A stretch of DNA of 64,000 nucleotides. Source: Filimonas lacunae. GTDB taxonomy: Bacteria > Bacteroidota > Bacteroidia > Chitinophagales > Chitinophagaceae. The translations under genes and the position numbers were made by a program. Positions 45,376-54,104 of this stretch are shown one piece after another. The DNA lies in contig NZ_AP017422.1 of assembly GCF_002355595.1 (NCBI RefSeq), forward strand, positions 4,774,001 to 4,838,000. The letters are read 5' to 3'. Under the pieces are notes generated by a model. That model did no database searches. It saw only the letters and a program-made list of their open reading frames with translations, and was not told the DNA's origin. Numbering within the stretch: position 1 is the first letter of the stretch; each line of letters begins with the position of its first letter.

Positions 45376-45380
45376 CCTCC
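45376..45380 (-). promoter_or_regulatory. strong Shine-Dalgarno before the TPR/YaiO gene
   Basis: On the minus strand GGAGG lies seven bases before the ATG at 45368. Such a site is unusual in this window, where nearly all starts lack one, as expected for Bacteroidota. It fixes the start of the gene. Confidence 0.75.
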
Positions 45381-45388
45381 GTAATGTT

Positions 45389-46837
45389 TTAATGGCTGAA
45401 TGTTACAGGCGCCTGTTGCTGAAACCCACGCCGTTGCATATTGCCCCAGGTGTGCTTGCGACCGGTAATATGAGATAAGTATCCTTTTAAAGTAAAGAAC
45501 AAGGAAAGCGGATGATATATAAAAGGCTCGGCAAACGCTGTAATGCAAAGCCCTATAATACTTCGCCAGCCCCGGTAATGCCGGAAAGTAAGCTGATCCC
45601 ACAGCAGGGCAACATTGGTGATGAACACAGAGAAGATATACACAAACACCAGCAATATCGCAGCAAACTCCCAGTTCACCGTACTAAAAAACACATGGTA
45701 CAGGAAGTATACAATGCCACTGAACTCAATGACCGGCGCCAGCATTTCAAAAAAGAAAACATAAGGAAAAGTAAACAACCCCATCTTGCCAAAACGCGGG
45801 TTAAACAGTACCCCTCTGTGCGTGGTAAATATCTGCAAAATACCCCTGCCCCAACGGGTACGCTGCCTGCCAAATACCTTCAATGTAGCAGGGCCTTCTG
45901 TCCAACAAAGGGTTTCCGGGATGTACCTGATGGCAAAAGGCAGCTTATGCTCATGCATATATTTCGACATGCGCACCACAATATCCATATCCTCCGCAAA
46001 AGAGTGGCTGTCGTACCCACCTGCCTTAATCGCAATTTCCTTATCAAACAACCCCAGCCCTCCCGACACATTATTCACTGCATTCATTAACGACCACCCC
46101 ATCTTACCTAACAGGTAGGAACGGGTGTATTCAATTTCCTGGAACCGGGGCAACACTTCTGTTGGCGCACGCATTTCCACCATTTGCCCCTGGTTTACCC
46201 GGCACGAGTTGGCCATGCGTAAAGTAGCCCCTGTGGCAATGACCCGTTTATCTTCATCTACAAAGGGCTGAGCCAGCTTTAACAAAGTATCATCATGTAA
46301 AATGCAATCCACATCTGTGTTCAGAAAATGGGTGTAGGAGGCAACATTAATGCCCGCGTTCACCGCATCGGCCTTGCATTTACCATTCTCTTTATCCAGC
46401 ACCAGCAGGCGTGCATAGGCAGCATTCACCGACTTGTAAAAGCCTTTTACCGGCATCGAAGGCAATTGCGCATGATAGGCAAACGATACTTCTACCAGAC
46501 TAAACTGATCAATCAACAATTGCAAAGTATTATCAGTGCTTCCATCATTTACAATAATCACTTCAAACCGGGAATAATTCAATGACAGCAGTGAACGGGC
46601 ATTACAGGCTATCGTAGCTTCTTCATTATAAGCCGGTGCAATCACTGAAATACCCGGCATTAAGGGCGACTCAACCAGTGTAGCGCTGTTTCGTAAACTG
46701 TTGCGCCACAGGTGGCGGCGTATAGAAACAAACGACAATATCGCCAGCATGGAATAACAACTGAATATAACCATGCAATAGAAGAAGATTACGCTTTCGT
46801 AGAAGAGCGTAATATAATCCAGTATTTTGTGTAGCAT
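45389..46837 (-). CDS. processive family-2 glycosyltransferase (exopolysaccharide synthase type)
   Basis: This 482-residue inner-membrane synthase resembles PgaC/IcaA and cellulose/hyaluronan synthases. N-terminal membrane helix; GT2 domain with ISVIAPAYNEEATIACNA, VIIVNDGSTDN, the metal site LNTDVDCIL, catalytic SFAEDMDIVVRMSKY and the processivity motif GRQRTRWGRG; then three to four membrane helices that would form the channel (LAPVIEFSGIVYFLYHVFF and following). It should build a polymer from a UDP-sugar and push it across the membrane. No PilZ domain is seen. Its ATG overlaps the stop of the HEAT gene by one base, and it precedes the outer-membrane barrel gene. Confidence 0.93.
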   Translation of the reverse strand: MLHKILDYITLFYESVIFFYCMVIFSCYSMLAILSFVSIRRHLWRNSLRNSATLVESPLMPGISVIAPAYNEEATIACNARSLLSLNYSRFEVIIVNDGSTDNTLQLLIDQFSLVEVSFAYHAQLPSMPVKGFYKSVNAAYARLLVLDKENGKCKADAVNAGINVASYTHFLNTDVDCILHDDTLLKLAQPFVDEDKRVIATGATLRMANSCRVNQGQMVEMRAPTEVLPRFQEIEYTRSYLLGKMGWSLMNAVNNVSGGLGLFDKEIAIKAGGYDSHSFAEDMDIVVRMSKYMHEHKLPFAIRYIPETLCWTEGPATLKVFGRQRTRWGRGILQIFTTHRGVLFNPRFGKMGLFTFPYVFFFEMLAPVIEFSGIVYFLYHVFFSTVNWEFAAILLVFVYIFSVFITNVALLWDQLTFRHYRGWRSIIGLCITAFAEPFIYHPLSLFFTLKGYLSHITGRKHTWGNMQRRGFQQQAPVTFSH

Positions 46838-47949
46838 TAGTTACGGTTTAATGGGTTAAGACTATGCAGCATTATCTGATGCGGCAGACCCAGGGTATTG
46901 ATGGTAAGGCGTTTCACCAGGTTCATAGCAAACGCTTTGTGGTTAACGATAGAACGTGCCGAGTTTTTACGCACATCAAAATCTTCCGACTGCAAAAACT
47001 CCCGTTCCAGAAAGTACAGGCAATGTCCGCTACCTATTCTGCCCAGTGCTTTTAATATTTCCAATTTTATAGCTTCCGGTTGTTGGGCATACATGTTCAC
47101 CAGGTGCTCTTCTGCATTCTCTGCCATTAGTTTTCCCAATGCATTCACCGCATCTGCCCTAAGCTGCAAATCTTCCGAATCCAGCAAAGCCACCAATAGG
47201 GGTATAGCTTCAAACTGTTGATAACAGGCAGCTGCCCTGATGCAAAACGATACCACACTGGGATGATAGCGTCGGCTTATCCAATGAGCAAAAGAGGGAA
47301 TGGTAATATCTGTTCGCAGGGATAACAAACGCAGCAACTCCAGTCTCTCCCAGGGTAAAATGGGCTGCTTCACTTCTTTAAAAAAGCAGAAAGGTTTCCG
47401 CAACAAACGCACACTGGCACACCGGGCCATTTCCATTACATTGCGGTTATGATGCCGGGCTAAAGACATCAGGTAATCCTTATCTATAGCAACATCCATG
47501 CTGCATAATTCACTTAGCCCCTGCACTATCTCCTTCGGAGTGAATGATGTAATCTGATACTCAGGCTTACGATACAGATGCAGGCTCATATACAATTTTC
47601 GCAACAGCCTGGTAGTATTGCCTGATAGCCCCCGTCGATAATAAATAATACGCTGTACCAGCAGGTTACGGCACCATTGTTTATGCAAAGGCAACACATT
47701 AAAAGGTTCCAGTGCCAGTTCAATTTCATCCGGTGCAAAGCCTTTGTGCAGCTGCTCGTTCATTACAATCTCCTGGGTAAGCAGGTGGTCAATTAAATGC
47801 AAATGCCATTTAGTGCGCCTGTCAGTAATACGCGTGCGCAGGCGCAAAACCACTATAGTAATAAAGCAACATAGCACGCCTGCAAAAGCTATGGCAATAA
47901 TTATCAAAGCCACTTTTATAAAAGTGGGATAACCCGCTATTGTAAACAT
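46837..47949 (-). CDS. membrane-anchored HEAT-repeat protein
   Basis: This 370-residue protein has one N-terminal membrane helix (VALIIIAIAFAGVLCCFITIVVL trimmed to about residues 12-35) and a helical cytoplasmic body. HEAT-type repeats are clear at about residues 225-340 (AIPLLVALLDSEDLQLRADA, VNALGKLMAENAEEHLVNMY, EILKALGRIGSGHCLYFL). HEAT arrays are protein-binding scaffolds, so it may join the receiver protein encoded just upstream to the synthase encoded just downstream. Gaps are six bases upstream and a one-base overlap downstream. The scaffold role is inferred from operon order. Confidence 0.8.
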   Translation of the reverse strand: MFTIAGYPTFIKVALIIIAIAFAGVLCCFITIVVLRLRTRITDRRTKWHLHLIDHLLTQEIVMNEQLHKGFAPDEIELALEPFNVLPLHKQWCRNLLVQRIIYYRRGLSGNTTRLLRKLYMSLHLYRKPEYQITSFTPKEIVQGLSELCSMDVAIDKDYLMSLARHHNRNVMEMARCASVRLLRKPFCFFKEVKQPILPWERLELLRLLSLRTDITIPSFAHWISRRYHPSVVSFCIRAAACYQQFEAIPLLVALLDSEDLQLRADAVNALGKLMAENAEEHLVNMYAQQPEAIKLEILKALGRIGSGHCLYFLEREFLQSEDFDVRKNSARSIVNHKAFAMNLVKRLTINTLGLPHQIMLHSLNPLNRN

Positions 47950-47955
47950 AAAATA

Positions 47956-48333
47956 CTATTTATGAGCTACGCGTTGCAACAGACGTGCTACACGGCATAC
48001 CAGCTCGCTGGTGGAGAAAGGTTTGCGCAGGAAATCATCAGCGCCCAGGTCAAAGCTGTCCTGAACATTCTTTTCATGCCCCAGGGCCGACACCACTATA
48101 ATGGCGGGCGTATCAAAGGGCCATTGTTGTTTAATCTGGCTGATAATTTCCAGGCCACTGGTATTTGGAAGCATCATATCTACCAGCACCATATCGCATT
48201 TAACTTTGTCAAGGCATTCAAAAGCCTCTTTGGCATTGGAAGCAGCATACACATCGTACCCCTCCCGTTTCAGCACCATGGCTATAACATGTTGCATGGT
48301 TGCATCGTCGTCAATCGTTAGAATTGTTGCCAT
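47956..48333 (-). CDS. single-domain response regulator (receiver only)
   Basis: This 125-residue CheY-like protein consists of a receiver domain only. TILTIDDDATMQ gives the acidic cluster, CDMVLVDMMLPNTSG the phospho-acceptor Asp (about residue 52), IIVVSALGHEKN the Ser/Thr switch, and DDFLRKPFS the Lys. No output domain exists, so it must act by protein contact. It is the first gene of the HEAT-GT2-YaiO-DUF4838 operon. The start at 48333 fits the family; the longer frame to 48366 adds an unsupported extension. Confidence 0.93.
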   Translation of the reverse strand: MATILTIDDDATMQHVIAMVLKREGYDVYAASNAKEAFECLDKVKCDMVLVDMMLPNTSGLEIISQIKQQWPFDTPAIIVVSALGHEKNVQDSFDLGADDFLRKPFSTSELVCRVARLLQRVAHK

Positions 48334-48503
48334 AGGGAAATAAATTAATGGTAAGTTTTCTAACACAAAGTACCTTCATTTAACACTTCACTAACACCCC
48401 CACTTTTCACCTTATCTCCTCCCCCATATTAGGGGTATTGTATGGTATTATATTAGTAGTTAAATTTACTAAAACACATTTTGTACCCCATTAATACCAT
48501 GCC

Positions 48504-48776
48504 ATGTGTGCCTTATCCAACAAAAGCGACTATACCTCCAAAAAAAACTTCATTGCTTTGCAGCAACTATTGCACAGCAGGGAAAAAGAAATTACACAAC
48601 TAAAGCACGATTTAAGAACACCTGTCACAAGTATTCAACTGATAGCAGAATTTATTATCAATAATTCTTCAGATGACATTAACGATCACAAAGAAAAGCT
48701 GGCTATCATTATTGAATGCTGCCAGCAAATCAACACACAGCTGGAACATTCGCCTATGCATGATATAGCACTTTAG
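48504..48776 (+). CDS. stand-alone HisKA (phospho-acceptor) domain protein
   Basis: This 90-residue protein is almost entirely a histidine-kinase dimerisation and phospho-acceptor helix pair. The H-box is EITQLKHDLRTPVTSIQLIA (His at about residue 35), followed by a second helix (KEKLAIIIECCQQINTQLE). There is no HATPase domain, no sensor and no membrane helix, and the gene has its own stop, so it is not an obvious fragment. It lies between two receiver genes and is divergent from the exopolysaccharide-like operon. It could pass phosphate between receivers or pair with a separate ATPase. Its last four bases overlap the end of the convergent receiver gene. Confidence 0.75.
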   Translation: MCALSNKSDYTSKKNFIALQQLLHSREKEITQLKHDLRTPVTSIQLIAEFIINNSSDDINDHKEKLAIIIECCQQINTQLEHSPMHDIAL

Positions 48777-49180
48777 CCTTCCTCTACAAATTGAAACACT
48801 TCTCTCAAACTTTGCGTGTTCATGGGTTTTACTAAATAATCAGTGATGGCACTTATCGATTTCGCTTTCTGCTTATCCCTTTCATCAATAGACGAGCTTA
48901 CAATATACACAGTTACTTTCCTCGCCATCAACGGCTCAATAAGCATAAACTCTTCCATAAACTGCCACCCGTCCATTACAGGCATTTCCAGATCCAGCAA
49001 TATATAGTCCGGTAACATCGAAGCATCATCCATATGCGTTCTGATATAGTCCATTGCCTGTTGTCCGTTTTCAAATGGCACCACCTTATCGCACAAATGG
49101 TGATATTCAATCAGCTTCCTTATTCCATATAAATAGGCAGCATCATCGTCTACTAAAAAGGTTAGTGTGGCGGTATTCAT
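48773..49180 (-). CDS. single-domain response regulator, Rcp1-like
   Basis: This 135-residue receiver-only protein has TFLVDDDAAYLYGIRK at the acidic pocket, YILLDLEMPVMDGWQF with the phospho-acceptor Asp, VYIVSSSIDERD with the switch residue and ITDYLVKPMNTQSL with the Lys. It starts eight bases after the stop of the PAS histidine kinase gene and is the obvious partner of that kinase. The long loop after the second helix (RTHMDDASMLPDY) is typical of Rcp1-type regulators found with PAS or phytochrome kinases. Confidence 0.93.
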   Translation of the reverse strand: MNTATLTFLVDDDAAYLYGIRKLIEYHHLCDKVVPFENGQQAMDYIRTHMDDASMLPDYILLDLEMPVMDGWQFMEEFMLIEPLMARKVTVYIVSSSIDERDKQKAKSISAITDYLVKPMNTQSLREVFQFVEEG

Positions 49181-49188
49181 AATTTATA

Positions 49189-50880
49189 TTATAACATTGT
49201 AATGACAAATGTGGTTCCTTCGTCCACCTGGCTTTCTACCTCTATAGTCCCCCCTAGTGTTTCAATCTGGTTTTTGGTAATAAACAGGCCTATCCCTTTT
49301 GCATCGGGATGTTCATGAAAGGTTTTATACATGCCAAAGATCTTGTGCCCGTTCTTGTGTAAATCAATTCCCAAACCATTATCCGTAATTGTCAGCCGCA
49401 CTTTACCATTATGGCGAGTAGTGCAGATTTTTATTTCCGGCAACCGGTCGGGACTACGGTATTTAATAGCATTCGACACCAGGTTCAGTAAAATACTTTC
49501 CATATAAGCGGGAATATGCTGCACCTGGTCACAGCCCGAAAAGTCAGCTGTAATGCGGGCTTTGTTCTTTTTCATCTGCAAATCCAGCACATGCATCACC
49601 TGCTCAAACACATCTTTGAAATACAACGTTTGTATAGCATCCCGGGAATCATTTTTTATTTTAATCACCTCGTTCAGGTGGTACAACGTTTCGTGTAAAT
49701 TGGTGCTGATGCGTTCTATATTCTGTATAATTTCCTGCTTTTCTTCCTCCGTGGCCAGTGGCAATACTTCCAGCGAAACAGTGATGGAAGCGGCATGCGA
49801 ACGCAGGTTATGCGATACAATATGCGCAAAGTTTTCCAGCCGTTCTTTCTGTTCTTTAATAATATTATGCTGTTGCTGTAACTGCGCTTCCCGCACCTTA
49901 TGATCCTGTATATTCTGTAAAGTACCTATTAAAGCTTTAGCCTTTCCGTTCTCATCCAGTATGGCCTTACCAATGGAGCGTACCCATATCTTCTTACCGG
50001 TAACAGTTGTCAACTCTAACTCCATATCGTAAGGTATCAGGTAATCCGTGGCCCGTTTAACAGCATCCCGCAGCAGCAGTTGCGATTTAGGGGTATAATA
50101 CGAAAAAGCTTCTTCCAGCGAAAGTGGCGTACCCTCGGGTAGTTCGTGAATGCGATATACTTCCCTGGTCCAGTACATCACTCTTTGCTGCAAATTCACT
50201 TTCCAGCCACCTACCCTGGCCATAGCCCCCACTTCATTCAGCAAATGATCACGTACCTCCAGCGCTTCGCGGTATTTATCGTTTTCTATCCTTTCCAGCA
50301 TAGTATCATTAATATCCATCACAAAGCCCTTATAGGCTACCAACTGATCATGCTCATCCCGTATAGGCTCTCCTTTTACCTTCACCCATTTACTTCTTCC
50401 CCCCTCAAACAGCAATAACCCATCATGTTCCCAAGAAAGCCCTGCTGCAACAGCTTCTTTAATTTTAGCGATCGCCTGTTTACTATAATCAGGCCGAAAC
50501 AGTTCAGCAACGGTATCGGGATGAGGAATATAAGAGGTATCTTTTTCGTAAATTTCGTAAGCGGCAGGTGTCCAGGTTAACTTACGGTTCAGTAACTGAT
50601 AATGCCACCCGCCTACTTTTGCTATGGCGCAGGTTTCAGCCAGCAACCGCTTACTAGCTTCCAGTTCTTCCTTATAGTCCTGCAATCTTTGCAAATCGTT
50701 ATTATCAGCCTCCATAGAGCATTCTTCCAGCTTATTAAGTTTAATGGTATCATCAGCATCATTTCCGGGCACTATCAGCTTAAACAAGCTGGCCTTTTGT
50801 AAGGAGTTTTGGCCATTCATTCCCATACCTAGATATTTAGCAGTTGAACGGATAAATGGATTGCCTTTAAAGATACACAT
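49189..50880 (-). CDS. PAS-domain sensor histidine kinase
   Basis: This protein of up to 563 residues appears soluble, with two PAS/PAC modules (each begins AKVGGWHYQL or ARVGGWKVNL and has a PAC segment such as WVKVKGEPIRDEHDQLVAYK). The kinase core has H-box FAHIVSHNLRSHAASITVSL, N-box LLNLVSNAIKYRSPDR, G1 ITDNGLGIDL and G2 AKGIGLFITKNQIETLGG. The HNLRSH variant of the H-box is common in Bacteroidota. The start is uncertain: the ATG at 50880 or the ATG pair near 50820, since TATCTTTA near 50875 could be a promoter. It is followed directly by a receiver gene. Confidence 0.92.
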   Translation of the reverse strand: MCIFKGNPFIRSTAKYLGMGMNGQNSLQKASLFKLIVPGNDADDTIKLNKLEECSMEADNNDLQRLQDYKEELEASKRLLAETCAIAKVGGWHYQLLNRKLTWTPAAYEIYEKDTSYIPHPDTVAELFRPDYSKQAIAKIKEAVAAGLSWEHDGLLLFEGGRSKWVKVKGEPIRDEHDQLVAYKGFVMDINDTMLERIENDKYREALEVRDHLLNEVGAMARVGGWKVNLQQRVMYWTREVYRIHELPEGTPLSLEEAFSYYTPKSQLLLRDAVKRATDYLIPYDMELELTTVTGKKIWVRSIGKAILDENGKAKALIGTLQNIQDHKVREAQLQQQHNIIKEQKERLENFAHIVSHNLRSHAASITVSLEVLPLATEEEKQEIIQNIERISTNLHETLYHLNEVIKIKNDSRDAIQTLYFKDVFEQVMHVLDLQMKKNKARITADFSGCDQVQHIPAYMESILLNLVSNAIKYRSPDRLPEIKICTTRHNGKVRLTITDNGLGIDLHKNGHKIFGMYKTFHEHPDAKGIGLFITKNQIETLGGTIEVESQVDEGTTFVITML

Positions 50881-51005
50881 AACCTCTCTGGCATAACAGG
50901 CCAGGCAATTAAGCCCTGTTTAAAATCACCTTTAAAAAACTTTAAAATCTATATATGAACAGGAATAGCTTTTCGCTGCAGTTTTAACGATAAAAACAAT
51001 AAAAA

Positions 51006-51033
51006 AGGCGGCCATCTTTTCAGATAACCGCCT
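51006..51033 (-). terminator. terminator after fabV
   Basis: A 12-bp stem (AGGCGGTTATCT with AGATGGCCGCCT on the minus strand, two internal mismatches) with a four-base loop is followed by six T. It lies 23 bases past the fabV stop. Confidence 0.88.
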
Positions 51034-51056
51034 GTTATGTATTACCGGGTATAGCG

Positions 51057-52247
51057 TTATACTAAACCAGGAACTGCTACCATTTCATTTACATCCGCTT
51101 CGTAGTTGATGCCAGGAAATTCAAAACCAAACAGGTTAAAGAAGTCATTTCTATAACCAGCCAGGTCGCCAATGTTTGGCAGGCTTTCGGTAGTAGCTTC
51201 TGCCCACAGTGCAGCCACTTCTGCCTGCACATCTTCGCGCATTTCCCAGTCGTCTACACGAATACGGCCTTTCTCATCTACAGGCACTTTGCTGCCGTTG
51301 AATAAACGGGTTGCAAATAAACGCTGCATCTGCTCAATACAACCTTCATGCAGACCTTTTGCCTTCATTACTTTATACAGCAAAGAAATATACAAAGGAA
51401 TAACAGGAATAGCAGAGCTTGCCTGGGTAACCAATGCCTTGTTTACCGATACGTAAGCATGACCGTTAAGGTCTTTCAGCTTTTCATCAATAACAAATGC
51501 AGTCTTTTCCAGGTGATCTTTAGCCATACCGATGGTGCCCTTACGGTATACCGGCTCGGTTAATTTTGGCCCGATATAAGAGTAAGCAACGGTAGTAGCA
51601 CCATTAGCCAGCACACCAGCCGCTTTTAACTCATCCATCCACATTTCCCAATCTTCCCCACCCATTACGGCAATGGTATTGGCAATATCTTCTTCTGTGC
51701 AAGGTTCAATTGACACTTCAGAAACAACACCGGTATGAAAATCTACCGTTTTGTTACGGAAAGTTTCGCCAATAGGTTTTAATACACTGTTATGTACAAC
51801 ACCGGTAACAGGATGTGTTCTGCGTGGAGAAGCCAGGCTGTAAATAACCAGGTCTATCTGGCCCAGATCGGCCTTGATCAGCTCTATGGTCTTTTGCTTG
51901 ATCTCTTTAGAAAACGCATCACCGTTAATGCTTTTGGCATATAATCCCGCACTTTGCGCTTCCGCTTCAAAAGCAGCGGTGTTATACCAACCCGGACTGC
52001 CAGGCTTGCCTTCTGCTGCCGGTTTTTCAAAATAAACACCTATAGTAGAAGCATTGGCTCCAAAGGCGCTGGTAATGCGCGATGCCAAACCAAAACCGGT
52101 AGAAGCACCTATTACCAATACTTTTTTAGGACCGTTGATAGCTCCTTTTGATTTTACGTAGTTAATCTGGTTTACTACATTTTGCGCACATCCAACGGGG
52201 TGGGATGTTAAGCAGATAAATCCGCGTACTTTAGGTACAATAATCAT
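51057..52247 (-). CDS. fabV: enoyl-ACP/trans-2-enoyl-CoA reductase, FabV type
   Basis: This 396-residue NAD(P)H-dependent reductase performs the last step of fatty acid elongation, or trans-2-enoyl-CoA reduction. The opening MIIVPKVRGFICLTSHPVGC is diagnostic of the family. The cofactor motif is KKVLVIGASTGFGLASRI, and the active-site Tyr and Lys are in VAYSYIGPKLTEPVYRKGTIG. Length is normal for FabV and much longer than FabI. FabV enzymes are naturally tolerant to triclosan. A strong terminator follows. No other fatty-acid gene is adjacent. Confidence 0.97.
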   Translation of the reverse strand: MIIVPKVRGFICLTSHPVGCAQNVVNQINYVKSKGAINGPKKVLVIGASTGFGLASRITSAFGANASTIGVYFEKPAAEGKPGSPGWYNTAAFEAEAQSAGLYAKSINGDAFSKEIKQKTIELIKADLGQIDLVIYSLASPRRTHPVTGVVHNSVLKPIGETFRNKTVDFHTGVVSEVSIEPCTEEDIANTIAVMGGEDWEMWMDELKAAGVLANGATTVAYSYIGPKLTEPVYRKGTIGMAKDHLEKTAFVIDEKLKDLNGHAYVSVNKALVTQASSAIPVIPLYISLLYKVMKAKGLHEGCIEQMQRLFATRLFNGSKVPVDEKGRIRVDDWEMREDVQAEVAALWAEATTESLPNIGDLAGYRNDFFNLFGFEFPGINYEADVNEMVAVPGLV

Positions 52248-52310
52248 ATTGAATGTCTTTTTACCGCTCTAACTTCTGTTCATATACATTACAACGGGGC
52301 CGCAAAATAG

Positions 52311-53012
52311 CTAAAAAACCAAATCGGCACCTGTTTTCGTCTCATAAGCCGCTTTACCCGGCAAAAAAATGCGGGCATCCGGCGTGCCTTCCAGGGTAAT
52401 ATGCTCCCCCTTCACCCTTATCCAGCCTCCTTCCCGCAGGCCTACCACAGGTATATCGTTTTGAGTATGAAACTCTTTGATGCGGGTTTCCCGCGTTTCG
52501 CCCATATGTGGCAGCCCTGGAATCGGGTCCAGGTAATGCGGATTCAGATTAAACGGTACCAGCCCCATAGTTGCAAAAGAAGGCGGGTACACAATAGGCA
52601 TATCGTTAGTAGTTTGCATATTCACCCCACCAATATTACTGCCCGCACTGGTGCCTAAATAAGGGGCACCTTTTTTTACCGCCTGTTCCAGCACATGCAT
52701 CAACTGCAGCTCGTGTAGTTGCTTCACCAGCAAAAAGGTATTGCCCCCACCGGTAAAAAAGCCTTTACCTTGCGCTATGGCTTCGGCGGGGTTATCAAAC
52801 GTGTGCAGCCCCCGAACATAAATGCCGGCATTGGCAAAAAAGGCAGCCGCATTGGCAGTATAATCGTCGTGCGAGATACCGCCAGGACGCGCATAAGGAA
52901 TAAATATAATTTCGTCTGCTCCTGCAAACAATTCAGTTACCACCGGCAGCAGGTAATCCAGGTAAGTTCCACCATATAAGGTGGAAGTGCTGGCAAGTAC
53001 TACATTTTTCAT
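52311..53012 (-). CDS. pepE: dipeptidase E (alpha-aspartyl dipeptidase)
   Basis: This 233-residue cytoplasmic serine peptidase of family S51 splits dipeptides with N-terminal aspartate. GKGFFTGGGNTFLLVKQL and the nucleophile elbow YLGTSAGSNIGGVNMQTTND are clear, with the His region LNPHYLDPIPG and VVGLREGGWIRV after it. Length matches the family. It stands alone between fabV and the PorP gene, with TACCTTTC (one mismatch to the -7 consensus) about 55 bases upstream as a possible promoter. Confidence 0.95.
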   Translation of the reverse strand: MKNVVLASTSTLYGGTYLDYLLPVVTELFAGADEIIFIPYARPGGISHDDYTANAAAFFANAGIYVRGLHTFDNPAEAIAQGKGFFTGGGNTFLLVKQLHELQLMHVLEQAVKKGAPYLGTSAGSNIGGVNMQTTNDMPIVYPPSFATMGLVPFNLNPHYLDPIPGLPHMGETRETRIKEFHTQNDIPVVGLREGGWIRVKGEHITLEGTPDARIFLPGKAAYETKTGADLVF

Positions 53013-53076
53013 ATCCTTGCTTTATACGGCATAAGGCCGCTGTTACATGTATGGCGCGAAAGGTAGTAAATTCTCC

Positions 53077-54084
53077 CTAAAAGTATTTATAGCATCGCAC
53101 CTTCGACAATTCGGGATTCTCTTTGGTAAACAGGATACCGATAGACAATTCATGCGATCCTTTCTGGTAGCCGGATAAGCCATTGGTCATAAAATCGTAC
53201 GAATACCCTATCCGTACATTATCATTGGCAAACACTTCCAGCATCACGCTCACAGCATCATTGCTGCTCAGGTTTGTTTGCAGGTTGCTTTTACCCAATG
53301 CCTTTATACCTGTACGGTACGATCCGCCCAGCCACAACCTGTCGGCCAGTAAAACAAAGGTGTTGATATCTAAATTGGCGGGTCCATTAAAGTCTTCTTT
53401 CAACATAAAGGAAGGTTTCAGCTTCACATTTTCCGACAGTTCCAGCACGGTGCCGGCACTCACATATAAGTGCCTTGTTTTATTCAGCGTAGTATAGGTT
53501 ACCCCATTGCCGTAATACAGTTTGCGGTCACGCGCCACCGAAAACAAATCCAGCACACTCACCCCTATAAAAGATAAAGGCGTTGTATAAAACACCCCAA
53601 ACCGCGCATCAGGAACAAAAGTGGATACTTTACCCAACGGCACAAAAGGATCATTGGCATCCCGATATTCATACTCACTGCCATTTAAAGAGTATTGTGT
53701 AAAGCCAAAACCAATACCCAGCGAAAGCCTGCGATCGCCCTCCTCGTTCATAGGAATACGATAGGCATATGAACCGTACAACGAAGTAGATTCCTGTGGC
53801 CCCAGTTTATCCCAGGTTATTTGCCCGCCTATCCCCACCCTGTCTTCACGGGCATTGGTTAAACCATCCAGCGATACAAGTCCTGTTTTAGGCGCTCCCG
53901 GAAAACCTGCCCACTGCTGGCGGTAAGCCGCATGCAAATGCAAATTTTCCTGGTAGCCGGCATAGGCAGGGTTTACACTCAACCCGTTAAATATGTACTG
54001 ACTAAACTGTACATCCTGCTGCGCGGCTACCTTTCCGGTAACCGCCAGCAACATACCTATACCTAACCACACTGCTCTTTTCAT
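53077..54084 (-). CDS. PorP/SprF-family type IX secretion membrane protein
   Basis: This 335-residue outer-membrane barrel protein of the PorP/SprF family has a signal peptide (GIGMLLAVTGKVAAQ), then the family opening DVQFSQYIFNGLSVNPAYAG and HAAYRQQWAGFPGAP, and closes with YSYDFMTNGLSGYQKGSHEL. Members are needed for secretion or surface placement of T9SS cargo with type B C-terminal domains, as SprF is for SprB. It starts 20 bases after the stop of the giant adhesin gene on the same strand and is almost certainly its dedicated partner. Confidence 0.94.
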   Translation of the reverse strand: MKRAVWLGIGMLLAVTGKVAAQQDVQFSQYIFNGLSVNPAYAGYQENLHLHAAYRQQWAGFPGAPKTGLVSLDGLTNAREDRVGIGGQITWDKLGPQESTSLYGSYAYRIPMNEEGDRRLSLGIGFGFTQYSLNGSEYEYRDANDPFVPLGKVSTFVPDARFGVFYTTPLSFIGVSVLDLFSVARDRKLYYGNGVTYTTLNKTRHLYVSAGTVLELSENVKLKPSFMLKEDFNGPANLDINTFVLLADRLWLGGSYRTGIKALGKSNLQTNLSSNDAVSVMLEVFANDNVRIGYSYDFMTNGLSGYQKGSHELSIGILFTKENPELSKVRCYKYF

Positions 54085-54104
54085 CGGTATTGAATGTCTT
54101 TTTT

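Noticed and set aside
48499-48604. Alternative ATG at 48499 in another frame before the HisKA gene
   Set aside because: It gives only a 34-residue frame without features; the frame from 48504 contains the H-box.
32002-51033. Shared 10-base motif (GGCCATCTTT) in the terminators of dapA and fabV as a dispersed repeat
   Set aside because: Only two copies, both explained by stem-loop terminators; too short to call a repeat family.
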